Assembly (NCBI GenBank): GCA_009746045.1
Contig: RPFO01000080.1
Coordinates: forward strand, 8,755,628-8,819,627
Length of the DNA: 64,000 nucleotides
Direction: 5' to 3'
Source of the DNA: Mesostigma viride
Lineage: Eukaryota > Streptophyta > Mesostigmatophyceae > Mesostigmatales > Mesostigmataceae
The position numbers and the translations under genes were made by a program. Position 1 is the stretch's first letter, and each line of letters opens with the position of its first letter. Positions 38,296-51,600 of the stretch are shown here, in pieces. Under the pieces are notes generated by a model. The model saw nothing but the letters and a program-made list of their open reading frames with translations. It ran no database searches and was not told the origin of the DNA.

Positions 38296-38843
38296 TGTTA
38301 CGTCGCGTAACAATTCGTTGTAGTTACGGACGTAAATTAGGTCTCTTGCCTCGGTTGTCCCTAGGTTTACGTGTAGTTCCTACTGGGACACTATTGTCCT
38401 CGTAACAGTACTGTGGCACATTGGGTGCCTTTGGGCGCCGCGCCGCGTACTTTATTAGCGGTCCTGATCCTTTGGTAGAATGTCGGTAGTGGACCAGCGT
38501 GCATCTGTAGGCGAGGGCCAGGTCGGCCCGAGCGTGTTGGACCGTTGGTGACCATTTATGCACGTTCTACCCCTCGTGTGTTCACTCGGCGTGTGTTAAA
38601 TGAATTAACACATATAGGCTTGGGTCACGGCAGTGTAGTTGTGTTTCCTTCCTCTATTCCTGGAGTAAACGGGTTGTGTAAATGGCTTATGGCGTATTAT
38701 AGTAATACTTACGTTAATGCACTGAGATCTGGATCGTCTCGTTCTTCTTTCGCTAGGGGTTTAACTAGAGGCGGCCTTACTAGTTTAGGTAGCATCAGGC
38801 CAGGTCAGAGGTAGAGGTGGCGGTAGAAATCTGAGACGTAACA
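38296..38843 (+). repeat. 3' LTR
   Basis: Second LTR copy, ending ...GAGACGTAACA and followed by the CTCAG duplication. Its start and the GACGTAACA end are inverted complements. Confidence 0.93.
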
Positions 38844-39335
38844 CTCAGCAGGGATGATTAACTATTGGATATTGATATTTGGAATAAACGTACACCTATT
38901 TATCTGGAAAACAACTGAACAACAATAACAAACCGCAAACTATGGCTACCGACCATGGTCGCAGGGCGCGCCTAATTAATGCGGGCACCCCAATTTAGGC
39001 ACAACTATGAGGCACAACTAGGTGTTTGGCTATTTGTGGCATACCTGGGTATATGGAAATTTAAAAAACACCCATTTCACCGGAAAATAACAAACAAACT
39101 ACTAGCATCCGATCTCCCCTCCACGTAATATCCGTAATTCATGACCTCATGGGCAAAAACAGGATCTTTACCCACATGCCCAATGACAACCCATTAGAAG
39201 TCCAGTGGCTTCCGTGGTCTAGTAAGGCTCCGTTTTAGCCACTGACATCTTGATACCCTAGGCTTAGCAGGGATTAACTACTGGCTATATTGGGAATAAA
39301 CGTACACCTATTTACCTGGAAATATCCGTAATTTA
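38844..39335 (+). repeat. LINE 3' tails: continuation of the interrupted copy plus two further tail fragments
   Basis: 38844-38916 continues the LINE cut at 28103 (CTCAGCAGGGATGATTAACT...AATAAACGTACACCTATTTA). 38940-39080 repeats the tail seen at 25586-25735 (GGTCGCAGGGCGCGCC...). 39138-39335 repeats 27957-28103 and then the same tail without interruption (CCTAGGCTTAGCAGGGATTA), so it serves as the unoccupied version of the LTR target. Confidence 0.82.
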
Positions 39336-39649
39336 TCCATGCTAGTTTTTTCTACTGACTTTCCACCTTGCAAAAGTCGCTCGACAAGCGAGGCAGCACA
39401 GGACGTGAGGGCATGGAGCATCGCAAGCCTGGTCAGCAAGCACGAGAGATGGCCTAGTGAATTTACATGTTGACCCCGCGGTTTCTCCTGTGGTCAAGAG
39501 GGGCTGTCCTTTGCTGTGGACAAGCTTTACTCGCAAAACCGCGCTCAAGGTCAAAGAATTGCCCATATTCAATTCAATTGCCACCATCCAAAAACCGATC
39601 GGCATTTAGCGTACCGACTTTCCGGGCAATTCACGTACCAACCTGCAAA
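39336..39649. other. 5' flank of the TPK gene
   Basis: Contains the presumed promoter and 5' UTR. No TATA-like element could be assigned with confidence. The ATG at 39650 follows CAACCTGCAAA. Confidence 0.4.
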
Positions 39650-42600
39650 ATGGCTAGAGCCGCGGAGGGGACGCTAGAGCATGTCACTGACTTTCTGGAC
39701 GCGACCCATCCGCATGCGGATGCACGGCCAACGCATAAAGATACGGGCTCTCTATCGCGGACGATGCTGTTGATACTCAACCACACACTGCCCAAGTATA
39801 CGCCTAAGCTCTTGGATTCAGGTGCGCGAATTTATGTTTGCCTCTTTTTTTCGTCCTTTTTGTGGCAGTGTATGTTAATTTCGTGCCAGCCACAGTTGCC
39901 CTGAAGTCCGGCAGTCGACTGAATGGTGCATACGCCTGCATTATATTTGTACGCAGATACGGGTTCGTTAGGTGCATGCGCCCATCTGCGATTGTGCCGT
40001 TTTATAGACTCTGCACGCTTCTGGCTCTCTTACGCGCTTGGAGACAAAATGGTGACGCCAGCATTCGTAGGGCGTGCGGCTGCTCATGCGCCGACACTAG
40101 GATAAAAGCAGGAGGATAAAGTTCGTGTATGAGGCGGGTTGGAGACTGGGTTAGGTGGTTGTGGGTGGGCTTGGAATTGTAGTGACACGTTCCCTTTGGG
40201 ATAGAACATGTTCCCATCAGTTTCTCCCCAAATCCCCCCCTCTGGGTACCGTGTGCATTTTTGTCAATGTTTGGTACGTCCATGTATGTATTTGAGCTCT
40301 TGCTTCATTATGATGGGTGTTTCTCACATGCAATGTTATGCCTGACTACCCCGCCGCCTGCACGTATGCCAGTGGCAATGTGATGGCCAGTTGCGTCGCG
40401 TTGTGCTGGCACTGAATCCCGTTACGAGAAAGGCTGTGCGGTTCTAGTGCAGTACCATCAAGCTCACATAGCTACATTGCGCAAGACACAGCAACATCAA
40501 GCTCACATAGCTACATTGTGCAAGACGCGAGAGGTCATGGTAGCAAGCCCTGCGGGGCGTTGAGGCAGATGGCATGGTGGTCTGACGCCCCTGACGCGCG
40601 GCCACTGTCATCATGCTTGAGGAATGCTCGTGCAGTACTGTGTGCCAGCGCTGGCCTTTGGGAACCTGGAATGGTCAGCAGTATGCTGAGCATTTTTTCA
40701 ACGCATCCACCTGCACTTCCTGTTCTACGCCCTCTCTTACTCTTTATGACCTCCCCCTCTCTCTCCTACTAGGGAACCAGGCTTGCCCACCGCACCCACC
40801 CAGGTGGTGGCTGCTGGTTGGTGTATCCGCAGCCGTTGTGGCAGAGGATCCTCGCCGCCAGCGTGTCACCGCTAGCACAGGGAGGCTACGGCGTGCCATG
40901 CGGACGCTCCTGCTGCGCATTCTCCTGCCGCCACGCTCCTGCGGTTGCAACTTGCGCACTGCCATCCCATGCGTAGCGGTGCAGGCCCGAGCCGCGGCTA
41001 CAGCCGTGTGGGCCATGACTGGCGACGTGGTTGCCCTCTTCGCATGCGTTTGTGTGTCGCCGGCAGCTGTCCCCGTGTCATGAGGGCGCCCGCCGCGCTG
41101 TTGACGCAGACACAGATGTGGCTGCTGAGAGCATGGGCGGCTGTGCTCCCTCATTGACTGTTGCTGGCATGCGACGCACTGTTGCTGGTGACATCCGCTA
41201 GTGCAGGTGCCGGTTCATGAGCAGGTGCCGGTACATGTGCGTGCGTGGCGGAGGCACAGAGGGCAGAGCGTGCGTTTGGCCCCTGTGCAGATGCCTGACG
41301 CATGCCCCCCTGTTGTCTGCCCCCTCGTGTCCTTGCTGCCTGTGCCCTCGCCTCCCTTGAATGTTCCCCCATCCCTCCGGCCTGTGCACAGTGGAAGTGC
41401 GCATCTGCGGCGACGGCGGCGCCAACCGGCTGTACGACATGGCGCCCTACATCATGTCGGACGTGGACAAGGACGTGGCGCGGAGATGGTGGGTGGCGCC
41501 TGGTGGTGGGTGGCACCTGGTGGTGGGTGGCACCTGGTGGTGGGTGGCGCCTGGTGGTGGGTGGCGTCTGGTGGTGGGTGGCAGCACGGGCCAAGCTGTG
41601 GCTGCCTCTGGGGCGCTCGTCCCCCGCTCATAAGGCCCCCCCTTAAAGCACTCCCCCATCGGGTTCCTCCTCCCTCCTTCCCTCCTTCCCTGGATGACAC
41701 TTCTGTTGCCCGGCACACAACCCACCCATGCGGCCCAGTTCTCACGCGCACGCACGTGATCATACATGCCCACACGCACACGCACTGCCCCGGCACACGC
41801 TTGCGGATGCCATGTGCATGCAGTAGGCGAGCAAGCGCTCCACGTCCCCCGCCACAGCCGCCGCGTGGTTGCATACGCGCGAGCAAGGGCGGCGTGTGCG
41901 TTTGCTGTAATGCCTTCCCACGCGCGAGGGTTGTGAGAGGCCCGCGTGCTTGCTGGCCACTGGCCATCTGTCCTGCGAACGCATGGTGTGCTGCCAAAGA
42001 AAGGTCCACCATGGCATGTGCGCGTGTATGCCCCCAGATGCATGTGGGATGGTTGCGTGCCCTGGCACCCGAGAGCAGGGTTTGATGCCCCCCGTTTGGT
42101 CGTTTGGTGCTGGGGAATAAAGCCATGCGCATGCGCTCACATCTCCCCCGTACAGGGGTGGAGCCGTTCGGTCGTCGTGTGCAGGACCATGCCCCCTGCA
42201 CGCAGCGAGCCCCTGTTCCGTGCTGTTGTGGTCTGTTCTGTGCCTTGCGAGCTGCCCGCTGGCTTCTGCCAAACGCCCTGATTGCGTGGGTGGCACCTTA
42301 CCCATGTGTTGCACCAGGATTGGGTTCCACCACTGCAGCTAGGATGACCGCTTGTGGGCTCGGCACATCGCAGCAGGCAGCGCAGCACCCATCCGACACC
42401 ACCCAACATGCATACACCCACAGTGCAACAGCCATCACCGTCACCCATGGCCAGTTTTCCCACCCATACGCATGTGTCATGCGTGCGGCAACAGGCAGCA
42501 CCCATCCACGTGTTGCCGTTCTCAGCCCCCGGACCCCTCAACCCCACCCCCCCTGCGGCACCACCCCCTTTCCCCTGTGCGCGTGCAGGTACAAGCCGGA

Positions 42601-45600
42601 CGTGCTGATTGGGGACTTGGACTCTGTGCGCAAGGAGGTGCAGGGCTTCTACCGCGACGCGGTATGCGCTGTGCATGCTGCCACCTGCCACACTGCCTGC
42701 GCTTATGGAAAAAGTTTGCATGTTGTTAGGCTAGCGAAACAAATGGGAGAACCTCAGCCCGTTCTCGTAATCCATACCGGATATCCAAATTTCAATATGT
42801 ATGTATTAGTACCACGTTTAGTTTGAAAACTCTTCTCTGTGTGTGCGTGTGTCTGCGCCACATGTTTGTGTGGGCGTGGAGCACGTGTGCACAACACATC
42901 TGCGTTTACGGCTGTGTCGACATCTTGGCGGGCCTCATCATGGGTGCGATGCAGGACACAGCTAGACGTTTTGCGGCCCTGTGCCTGCTGCCGCGACCAC
43001 CGCTGGCTTCCAACGGTGGGTGGCCTCTAGCTGGCCAGCCAGCAAGGGTGGAGGCATGCATCTGCACGCGTGCCTGTTTCTGCGGGGCCCATTGGATACC
43101 ATTCTGGTTGGCTGACCCCTCGGTGTTTCCTGCGCGCCCCACGGTGGCGGACGCACCGCATGCACATGCATGCAGGGCACGCTGCTGGAGGACAAGTCGG
43201 GCGACGTGGACACCAACGACATGCACAAGTGCATGACATACATCGACAAAAACCTGGTCAAGGGGGACAGCAACGTGAGTGAGGGCCGGCGGCAGCGCAC
43301 ATGTGTAGCAGGGTACAGGGGCCGTTCCCCTTCACTAGCCGCCCTTGGCCACCGCTCCGTGCTAGCATTACGCGTGTGCGTGTTGTGAGGCCCGTTGTCG
43401 GCCACTGTCAGCTGTCACACCGGTCATGTATATGTCCACTCCCCCTCACCAACGCGCGCCCTTCCCCCCTCACCACTCGCGCACAATAGCTCGGTTGTCT
43501 ACCCAATATTGTCCCGTCGTTTGGAGGCATCGCACCATCAGGTGGTTGGTGGCACATCAGGTGCCCTATCAGATGCCCCACCATTTGACAGGTGGCTGGG
43601 TCGCATAACCATTTGGTCAGTGCTGGTGACCTGCACGCTCGCAGGGGCCATGCCCCTGTGCATCTGCGCGGAGGGAGCGTGTGAGGGGAGCCACCCTGAG
43701 ACCCGTGCTGCAGGGACAGGTCCACGCCTCACAGTGTTCTTCACCGTTTCCCTCGCTCTGAATGCTGCTTTTTCAAAGATACACGGCGGACTGAATGTCC
43801 AAGTCATGAGTGTGGATTCCGCACGAAATCCTTTGCTGGGGGTTGGGGATCTTGCATGCGTACGCAGCCATTGGTAGCACTGTCTTGCTTCAACAAGGAA
43901 AGAATGCTATAGCGGTAGCTACGATTTATCAGACAAAACCTTGGCGTAAACTTATAGGGGAATGCTTCAAGCTACTTCAGAGAGTAAGTTAAAGAAGCTC
44001 ACGCAGCTTTGCATGACATCAGGTCCAAAATCGCGAGTTATACTTGAGTTGAAAAACTTGCCAGAAATACCGCGGACAATGTCGTGTGGAGAACCACCTG
44101 GCGCAGAACAAGCCATGGGAAGCTGCTGGAGGTTCTGAGGCGATGAGGGGTTGTCTGTTGACGACCCGGAAGAGCCCGCCTCTCCCTTCCTGCTTTGCCA
44201 GCTGCTAGCGGGCGGAAGGGAGAATGGGTAGCTGACCCATTGCGCCCTCTTGATAGATGCATCGCTCGGATCGCCTGTGCTGTCTAGCACCAACTTGTTC
44301 CCTGCCGAGCACTAGTTGCGATACGTGCGCGCTGAGCACTAGTTGCGATACGTGCGCGCTGAGCGCTAGTTGTGATACGTGCGCGCTGAGCACTAGTTGC
44401 GATACGTGCGCTGAGCACTAGTTGCGATACGTGCGCGCTGAGCACTAGTTGCGATACGTGCGCGCTGAGCACTGGTTGCGATACGTGCGCGCTGAGCACT
44501 AGTTGCGATACGTGCGCGCTGAGCACTAGTTGCGATACGTGCGCTGAGCACTAGTTGCGATACGTGCGCGCTGAGCACTAGTTGCGATACGTGCGCGCTG
44601 AGCACTAGTTGCGATACGTGCCCGCTGAGCACTAGTTGCGATACGTGCGCGCTGAGCACTAGTTGCGTGCCCGCTGAGCACTAGTTGCGATACGTGCGCG
44701 CTGAGCACTGGTTGCGATACGTGCGCGCTGAGCACTGGTTGCGATACGTGCGCGCTGAGCACTAGTTGCGATACGTGCGCTGAGCACTAGTTGCGATACG
44801 TGCGCGCTGAGCACTAGTTGCGATACGTGCGCGCTGAGCACTGGTTGCGATACGTGCGCGCTGAGCACTGGTTGCGATACGTGCGCGCTGAGCACTGGTT
44901 GCGATACGTGCGCGCTGAGCACTGGTTGCGATACGTGCGCGCTGAGCACTGGTTGCGATACGTGCGCGCTGAGCGCTAGTTGCGATACGTGCGCTGAGCA
45001 CTAGTTGCGATACGTGCGCGCTGAGCACTGGTTGCGATACGTGCCCGCTGAGCACTAGTTGCGATACGTGCGCGCTGAGCACTGGTTGCGATACGTGCGC
45101 GCTGAGCACTAGTTGCGATACGTGCGCGCTGAGCACTAGTTGCGATACGTGCGCGCTGAGCACTAGTTGCGATACGTGCGCGCTGAGCACTGGTTGCGAT
45201 ACGTGCGCGCTGAGCACTAGTTGCGATACGTGCGCGCTGAGCATTAGTTGCGATACGTGCGCTGAGCACTAGTTGCGATACGTGCGCGCTGAGCACTGGT
45301 TGCGATACGTGCGCGCTGAGCACTAGTTGCGATACGTGCGCTGAGCACTAGTTGCGATACGTGCGCGCTGAGCACTGGTTGCGATACGTGCGCGCTGAGC
45401 ACTAGTTGCGATACGTGCGCGCTGAGCACTAGTTGCGATACGTGCGCGCTGAGCACTAGTTGCGATACGTGCGCGCTGAGCACTAGTTGCGATACGTGCG
45501 CGCTGAGCACTAGTTGCGATACGTGCGCTGAGCACTAGTTGCGATACGTGCGCGCTGAGCACTAGTTGCGATACGTGCGCGCTGAGCACTGGTTGCGATA

Positions 45601-48600
45601 CGTGCGCGCTGAGCACTAGTTGCGATACGTGCGCGCTGAGCACTAGTTGCGATACGTGCGCGCTGAGCACTAGTTGCGATACGTGCGCGCTGAGCACTAG
45701 TTGCGATACGTGCGCGCTGAGCACTAGTTGCGATACGTGCGCTGAGCACTAGTTGCGATACGTGCGCGCTGAGCACTAGTTGCGATACGTGCGCTGAGCA
45801 CTAGTTGCGATACGTGCGCGCTGAGCACTGGTTGCGATACGTGCGCGCTGAGCGCTAGTTGCGATACGTGCGCGCTGAGCACTGGTTGCGATACGTGCGC
45901 GCTGAGCACTAGTTGCGATACGTGCGCGCTGAGCACTAGTTGCGATACGTGCGCGCTGAGCACTGGTTGCGATACGTGCGCTGAGCACTGGTTGCGATAC
46001 GTGCCCGCTGAGCACTAGTTGCGATACGTGCGCGCTGAGCACTGGTTGCGATACGTGCGCGCTGAGCACTGGTTGCGATACGTGCGCGCTGAGCACTAGT
46101 TGCGATACGTGCGCGCTGAGCACTGGTTGCGATACGTGCGCGCTGAGCACTAGTTGCGATACGTGCGCGCTGAGCACTAGTTGCGATACGTGCGCGCTGA
46201 GCACTAGTTGCGATACGTGCGCGCTGAGCACTAGTTGCGATACGTGCGCGCTGAGCACTGGTTGCGATACGTGCGCGCTGAGCACTGGTTGCGATACGTG
46301 CGCGCTGAGCACTAGTTGCGATACGTGCGCGCTGAGCACTGGTTGCGATACGTGCGCGCTGAGCACTAGTTGCGATACGTGCGCGCTGAGCACTAGTTGC
46401 GATACGTGCCCGCTGAGCACTAGTTGCGATACGTGCGCGCTGAGCACTAGTTGCGATACGTGCGCGCTGAGCACTGGTTGTGATACGTGCGCGCTGAGCA
46501 CTAGTTGCGATACGTGCGCGCTGAGCACTGGTTGTGATACGTGCGCGCTGAGCACTGGTTGCGATACGTGCGCGCTGAGCACTAGTTGCGATACGTGCGC
46601 TGAGCACTAGTTGCGATACGTGCGCTGAGCACTAGTTGCGATACGTGCGCGCTGAGCACTAGTTGCGATACGTGCGCGCTGAGCACTGGTTGCGATACGT
46701 GCGCGCTGAGCACTAGTTGCGATACGTGCGCGCTGAGCACTGGTTGCGATACGTGCGCGCTGAGCACTGGTTGCGATACGTGCGCGCTGAGCACTAGTTG
46801 CGATACGTGCGCGCTGAGCACTGGTTGCGATACGTGCGCGCTGAGCACTGGTTGCGATACGTGCGCGCTGAGCACTAGTTGCGATACGTGCGCTGAGCAC
46901 TGGTTGCGATACGTGCGCGCTGAGCACTGGTTGCGATACGTGCGCGCTGAGCACTGGTTGCGATACGTGCGCGCTGAGCACTAGTTGCGATACGTGCGCT
47001 GAGCACTGGTTGCGATACGTGCGCGCTGAGCACTGGTTGCGATACGTGCGCTGAGCACTAGTTGCGATACGTGCGCTGAGCACTGGTTGCGATACGTGCG
47101 CGCTGAGCACTGGTTGCGATACGTGCGCGCTGAGCACTAGTTGCGATACGTGCGCGCTGAGCACTAGTTGCGATACGTGCGCGCTGAGCACTGGTTGCGA
47201 TACGTGCGCGCTGAGCACTGGTTGCGATACGTGCGCGCTGAGCACTAGTTGCGATACGTGCGCGCTGAGCACTAGTTGCGATACGTGCCCGCTGAGCACT
47301 AGTTGCGATACGTGCGCGCTGAGCACTGGTTGCGATACGTGCGCGCTGAGCACTAGTTGCGATACGTGCGCGCTGAGCACTAGTTGCGATACGTGCGCGC
47401 TGAGCACTGGTTGCGATACGTGCGCGCTGAGCACTAGTTGCGATACGTGCGCGCTGAGCACTAGTTGCGATACGTGCGCGCTGAGCACTGGTTGCGATAC
47501 GTGCCCGCTGAGCACTGGTTGCGATACGTGCGCTGAGCACTGGTTGCGATACGTGCGCGCTGAGCACTGGTTGCGATACGTGCGCGCTGAGCACTGGTTG
47601 CGATACGTGCGCGCTGAGCACTAGTTGCGATACGTGCGCTGAGCACTGGTTGCGATACGTGCGCGCTGAGCACTGGTTGCGATACGTGCGCGCTGAGCAC
47701 TAGTTGCGATACGTGCACGCTGAGCACTAGTTGCGATACGTGCGCTGAGCACTAGTTGCGATACGTGCGCTGAGCACTAGTTGCGATACGTGCGCTGAGC
47801 ACTAGTTGCGATACGTGCGCGCTGAGCACTGGTTGCGATACGTGCGCTGAGCACTAGTTGCGATACGTGCGCGCTGAGCACTGGTTGCGATACGTGCGCG
47901 CTGAGCACTGGTTGCGATACGTGCGCGCTGAGCACTGGTTGCGATACGTGCCCGCTGAGCACTAGTTGCGATACGTGCACGCTGAGCACTAGTTGCGATA
48001 CGTGCGCTGAGCACTAGTTGCGATACGTGCGCTGAGCACTAGTTGCGATACGTGCGCTGAGCACTAGTTGCGATACGTGCGCGCTGAGCACTGGTTGCGA
48101 TACGTGCGCTGAGCACTAGTTGCGATACGTGCGCGCTGAGCACTGGTTGCGATACGTGCGCGCTGAGCACTAGTTGCGATACGTGCGCTGAGCACTGGTT
48201 GCGATACGTGCGCGCTGAGCACTAGTTGCGATACGTGTGCGCTGAGCACTAGTTGCGATACGTGCGCGCTGAGCACTAGTTGCGATACGTGCGCTGAGCA
48301 CTGGTTGCGATACGTGCGCGCTGAGCGCTAGTTGCGATACGTGCGCGCTGAGCACTGGTTGCGATACGTGCGCGCTGAGCACTAGTTGCGATACGTGCGC
48401 GCTGAGCACTGGTTGCGATACGTGCGCGCTGAGCACTGGTTGCGATACGTGCGCTGAGCACTGGTTGCGATACGTGCGCTGAGCACTAGTTGCGATACGT
48501 GCGCGCTGAGCACTGGTTGCGATACGTGCGCGCTGAGCACTGGTTGCGATACGTGCGCGCTGAGCACTAGTTGCGATACGTGCGCGCTGAGCACTAGTTG

Positions 48601-51600
48601 CGATACGTGCGCGCTGAGCACTAGTTGCGATACGTGCGCGCTGAGCACTAGTTGCGATACGTGCGCGCTGAGCACTAGTTGCGATACGTGCGCGCTGAGC
48701 ACTGGTTGCGATACGTGCGCTGAGCACTGGTTGCGATACGTGCGCGCTGAGCACTAGTTGCGATACGTGCGCGCTGAGCACTGGTTGCGATACGTGCGCG
48801 CTGAGCACTGGTTGCGATACGTGCGCGCTGAGCACTAGTTGCGATACGTGCGCTGAGCACTAGTTGCGATACGTGCGCGCTGAGCACTAGTTGCGATACG
48901 TGCGCGCTGAGCACTAGTTGCGATACGTGCGCGCTGAGCACTGGTTGCGATACGTGCGCTGAGCACTAGTTGCGATACGTGCGCGCTGAGCACTAGTTGC
49001 GATACGTGCGCGCTGAGCACTGGTTGCGATACGTGCGCGCTGAGCACTAGTTGCGATACGTGCGCGCTGAGCACTAGTTGCGATACGTGCGCGCTGAGCA
49101 CTAGTTGCGATACGTGCGCGCTGAGCACTGGTTGCGATACGTGCGCTGAGCACTGGTTGCGATACGTGCGCGCTGAGCACTAGTTGCGATACGTGCGCGC
49201 TGAGCACTGGTTGCGATACGTGCGCGCTGAGCACTAGTTGCGATACGTGCGCGCTGAGCACTGGTTGCGATACGTGCGCGCTGAGCACTAGTTGCGATAC
49301 GTGCGCGCTGAGCACTAGTTGCGATACGTGCGCGCTGAGCACTAGTTGCGATACGTGCGCGCTGAGCACTAGTTGCGATACGTGCGCGCTGAGCACTAGT
49401 TGCGATACGTGCGCGCTGAGCACTAGTTGCGATACGTGCGCGCTGAGCACTAGTTGCGATACGTGCGCGCTGAGCACTAGTTGCGATACGTGCGCGCTGA
49501 GCACTAGTTGCGATACGTGCGCGCTGAGCACTGGTTGCGATACGTGCGCGCTGAGCACTGGTTGCGATACGTGCGCGCTGAGCACTAGTTGCGATACGTG
49601 CGCGCTGAGCACTGGTTGCGATACGTGCCGCTGAGCACTAGTTGCGATACGTGCGCGCTGAGCACTAGTTGCGATACGTGCGCGCTGAGCACTAGTTGCG
49701 ATACGTGCGCGCTGAGCACTGGTTGCGATACGTGCGCGCTGAGCACTGGTTGCGATACGTGCGCGCTGAGCACTAGTTGCGATACGTGCGCGCTGAGCAC
49801 TAGTTGCGATACGTGCGCGCTGAGCACTAGTTGCGATACGTGCGCGCTGAGCACTAGTTGCGATACGTGCGCGCTGAGCACTAGTTGCGATACGTGCGCG
49901 CTGAGCACTAGTTGCGATACGTGCGCGCTGAGCACTAGTTGCGATACGTGCGCGCTGAGCACTAGTTGCGATACGTGCGCGCTGAGCACTAGTTGCGATA
50001 CGTGCGCGCTGAGCACTAGTTGCGATACGTGCGCGCTGAGCACTAGTTGCGATACGTGCGCTGAGCACTAGTTGCGATACGTGCGCGCTGAGCACTAGTT
50101 GCGATACGTGCGCTGAGCACTGGTTGCGATACGTGCGCGCTGAGCACTAGTTGCGATACGTGCGCGCTGAGCACTGGTTGCGATACGTGCGCGCTGAGCA
50201 CTAGTTGCGATACGTGCGCGCTGAGCACTAGTTGCGATACGTGCGCGCTGAGCACTAGTTGCGATACGTGCGCGCTGAGCACTAGTTGCGATACGTGCGC
50301 GCTGAGCACTGGTTGCGATACGTGCGCTGAGCACTGGTTGCGATACGTGCGCGCTGAGCACTAGTTGCGATACGTGCGCGCTGAGCACTGGTTGCGATAC
50401 GTGCGCTGAGCACTGGTTGCGATACGTGCGCGCTGAGCACTAGTTGCGATACGTGCGCGCTGAGCACTGGTTGCGATACGTGCGCGCTGAGCACTGGTTG
50501 CGATACGTGCGCGCTGAGCACTAGTTGCGATACGTGCGCGCTGAGCACTGGTTGCGATACGTGCGCGCTGAGCACTAGTTGCGATACGTGCGCGCTGAGC
50601 ACTAGTTGCGATACGTGCGCGCTGAGCACTGGTTGCGATACGTGCGCTGAGCACTGGTTGCGATACGTGCGCGCTGAGCACTAGTTGCGATACGTGCGCG
50701 CTGAGCACTGGTTGCGATACGTGCGCGCTGAGCACTAGTTGCGATACGTGCGCGCTGAGCACTGGTTGCGATACGTGCGCGCTGAGCACTAGTTGCGATA
50801 CGTGCGCGCTGAGCACTAGTTGCGATACGTGCGCGCTGAGCACTGGTTGCGATACGTGCGCGCTGAGCACTAGTTGCGATACGTGCGCGCTGAGCACTAG
50901 TTGCGATACGTGCGCTGAGCACTGGTTGCGATACGTGCGCTGAGCACTAGTTGCGATACGTGCGCGCTGAGCACTGGTTGCGATACGTGCGCTGAGCACT
51001 GGTTGCGATACGTGCGCTGAGCACTGGTTGCGATACGTGCGCTGAGCACTAGTTGCGATACGTGCGCGCTGAGCACTGGTTGCGATACGTGCGCGCTGAG
51101 CACTAGTTGCGATACGTGCGCGCTGAGCACTGGTTGCGATACGTGCGCGCTGAGCACTGGTTGCGATACGTGCGCGCTGAGCACTAGTTGCGATACGTGC
51201 GCGCTGAGCACTAGTTGCGATACGTGCGCTGAGCACTGGTTGCGATACGTGCGCTGAGCACTAGTTGCGATACGTGCGCGCTGAGCACTGGTTGCGATAC
51301 GTGCGCGCTGAGCACTAGTTGCGATACGTGCGCGCTGAGCACTGGTTGCGATACGTGCGCGCTGAGCACTGGTTGCGATACGTGCGCGCTGAGCACTAGT
51401 TGCGATACGTGCGCTGAGCACTGGTTGCGATACGTGCGCGCTGAGCACTGGTTGCGATACGTGCGCGCTGAGCACTAGTTGCGATACGTGCGCGCTGAGC
51501 ACTAGTTGCGATACGTGCGCGCTGAGCACTAGTTGCGATACGTGCGCGCTGAGCACTAGTTGCGATACGTGCGCGCTGAGCACTAGTTGCGATACGTGCG

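Larger units (their letters stand above)
28104..38843 (+). mobile_element. Ty3/Gypsy-type LTR retrotransposon, 10.7 kb, full length, decayed
   Basis: LTRs of 540 bp (28104-28643) and 548 bp (38296-38843) start TGTTACGTC and end with its inverse (GACGTAACA on the right). The 5-bp duplication CTCAG lies at 28099-28103 and 38844-38848. A primer-binding-site candidate follows the left LTR and a G-rich polypurine tract precedes the right one. Internal order is viroplasmin-like ORF, gag with zinc knuckle, protease, reverse transcriptase, RNase H, integrase, chromodomain-like end, then GC-rich extra ORF(s). Protease-RT-RNase H-integrase is Ty3/Gypsy order. Gag and pol have several frame breaks, so this copy cannot express intact proteins. 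The pol region is clearly more A/T-rich than host exons. Confidence 0.93.
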
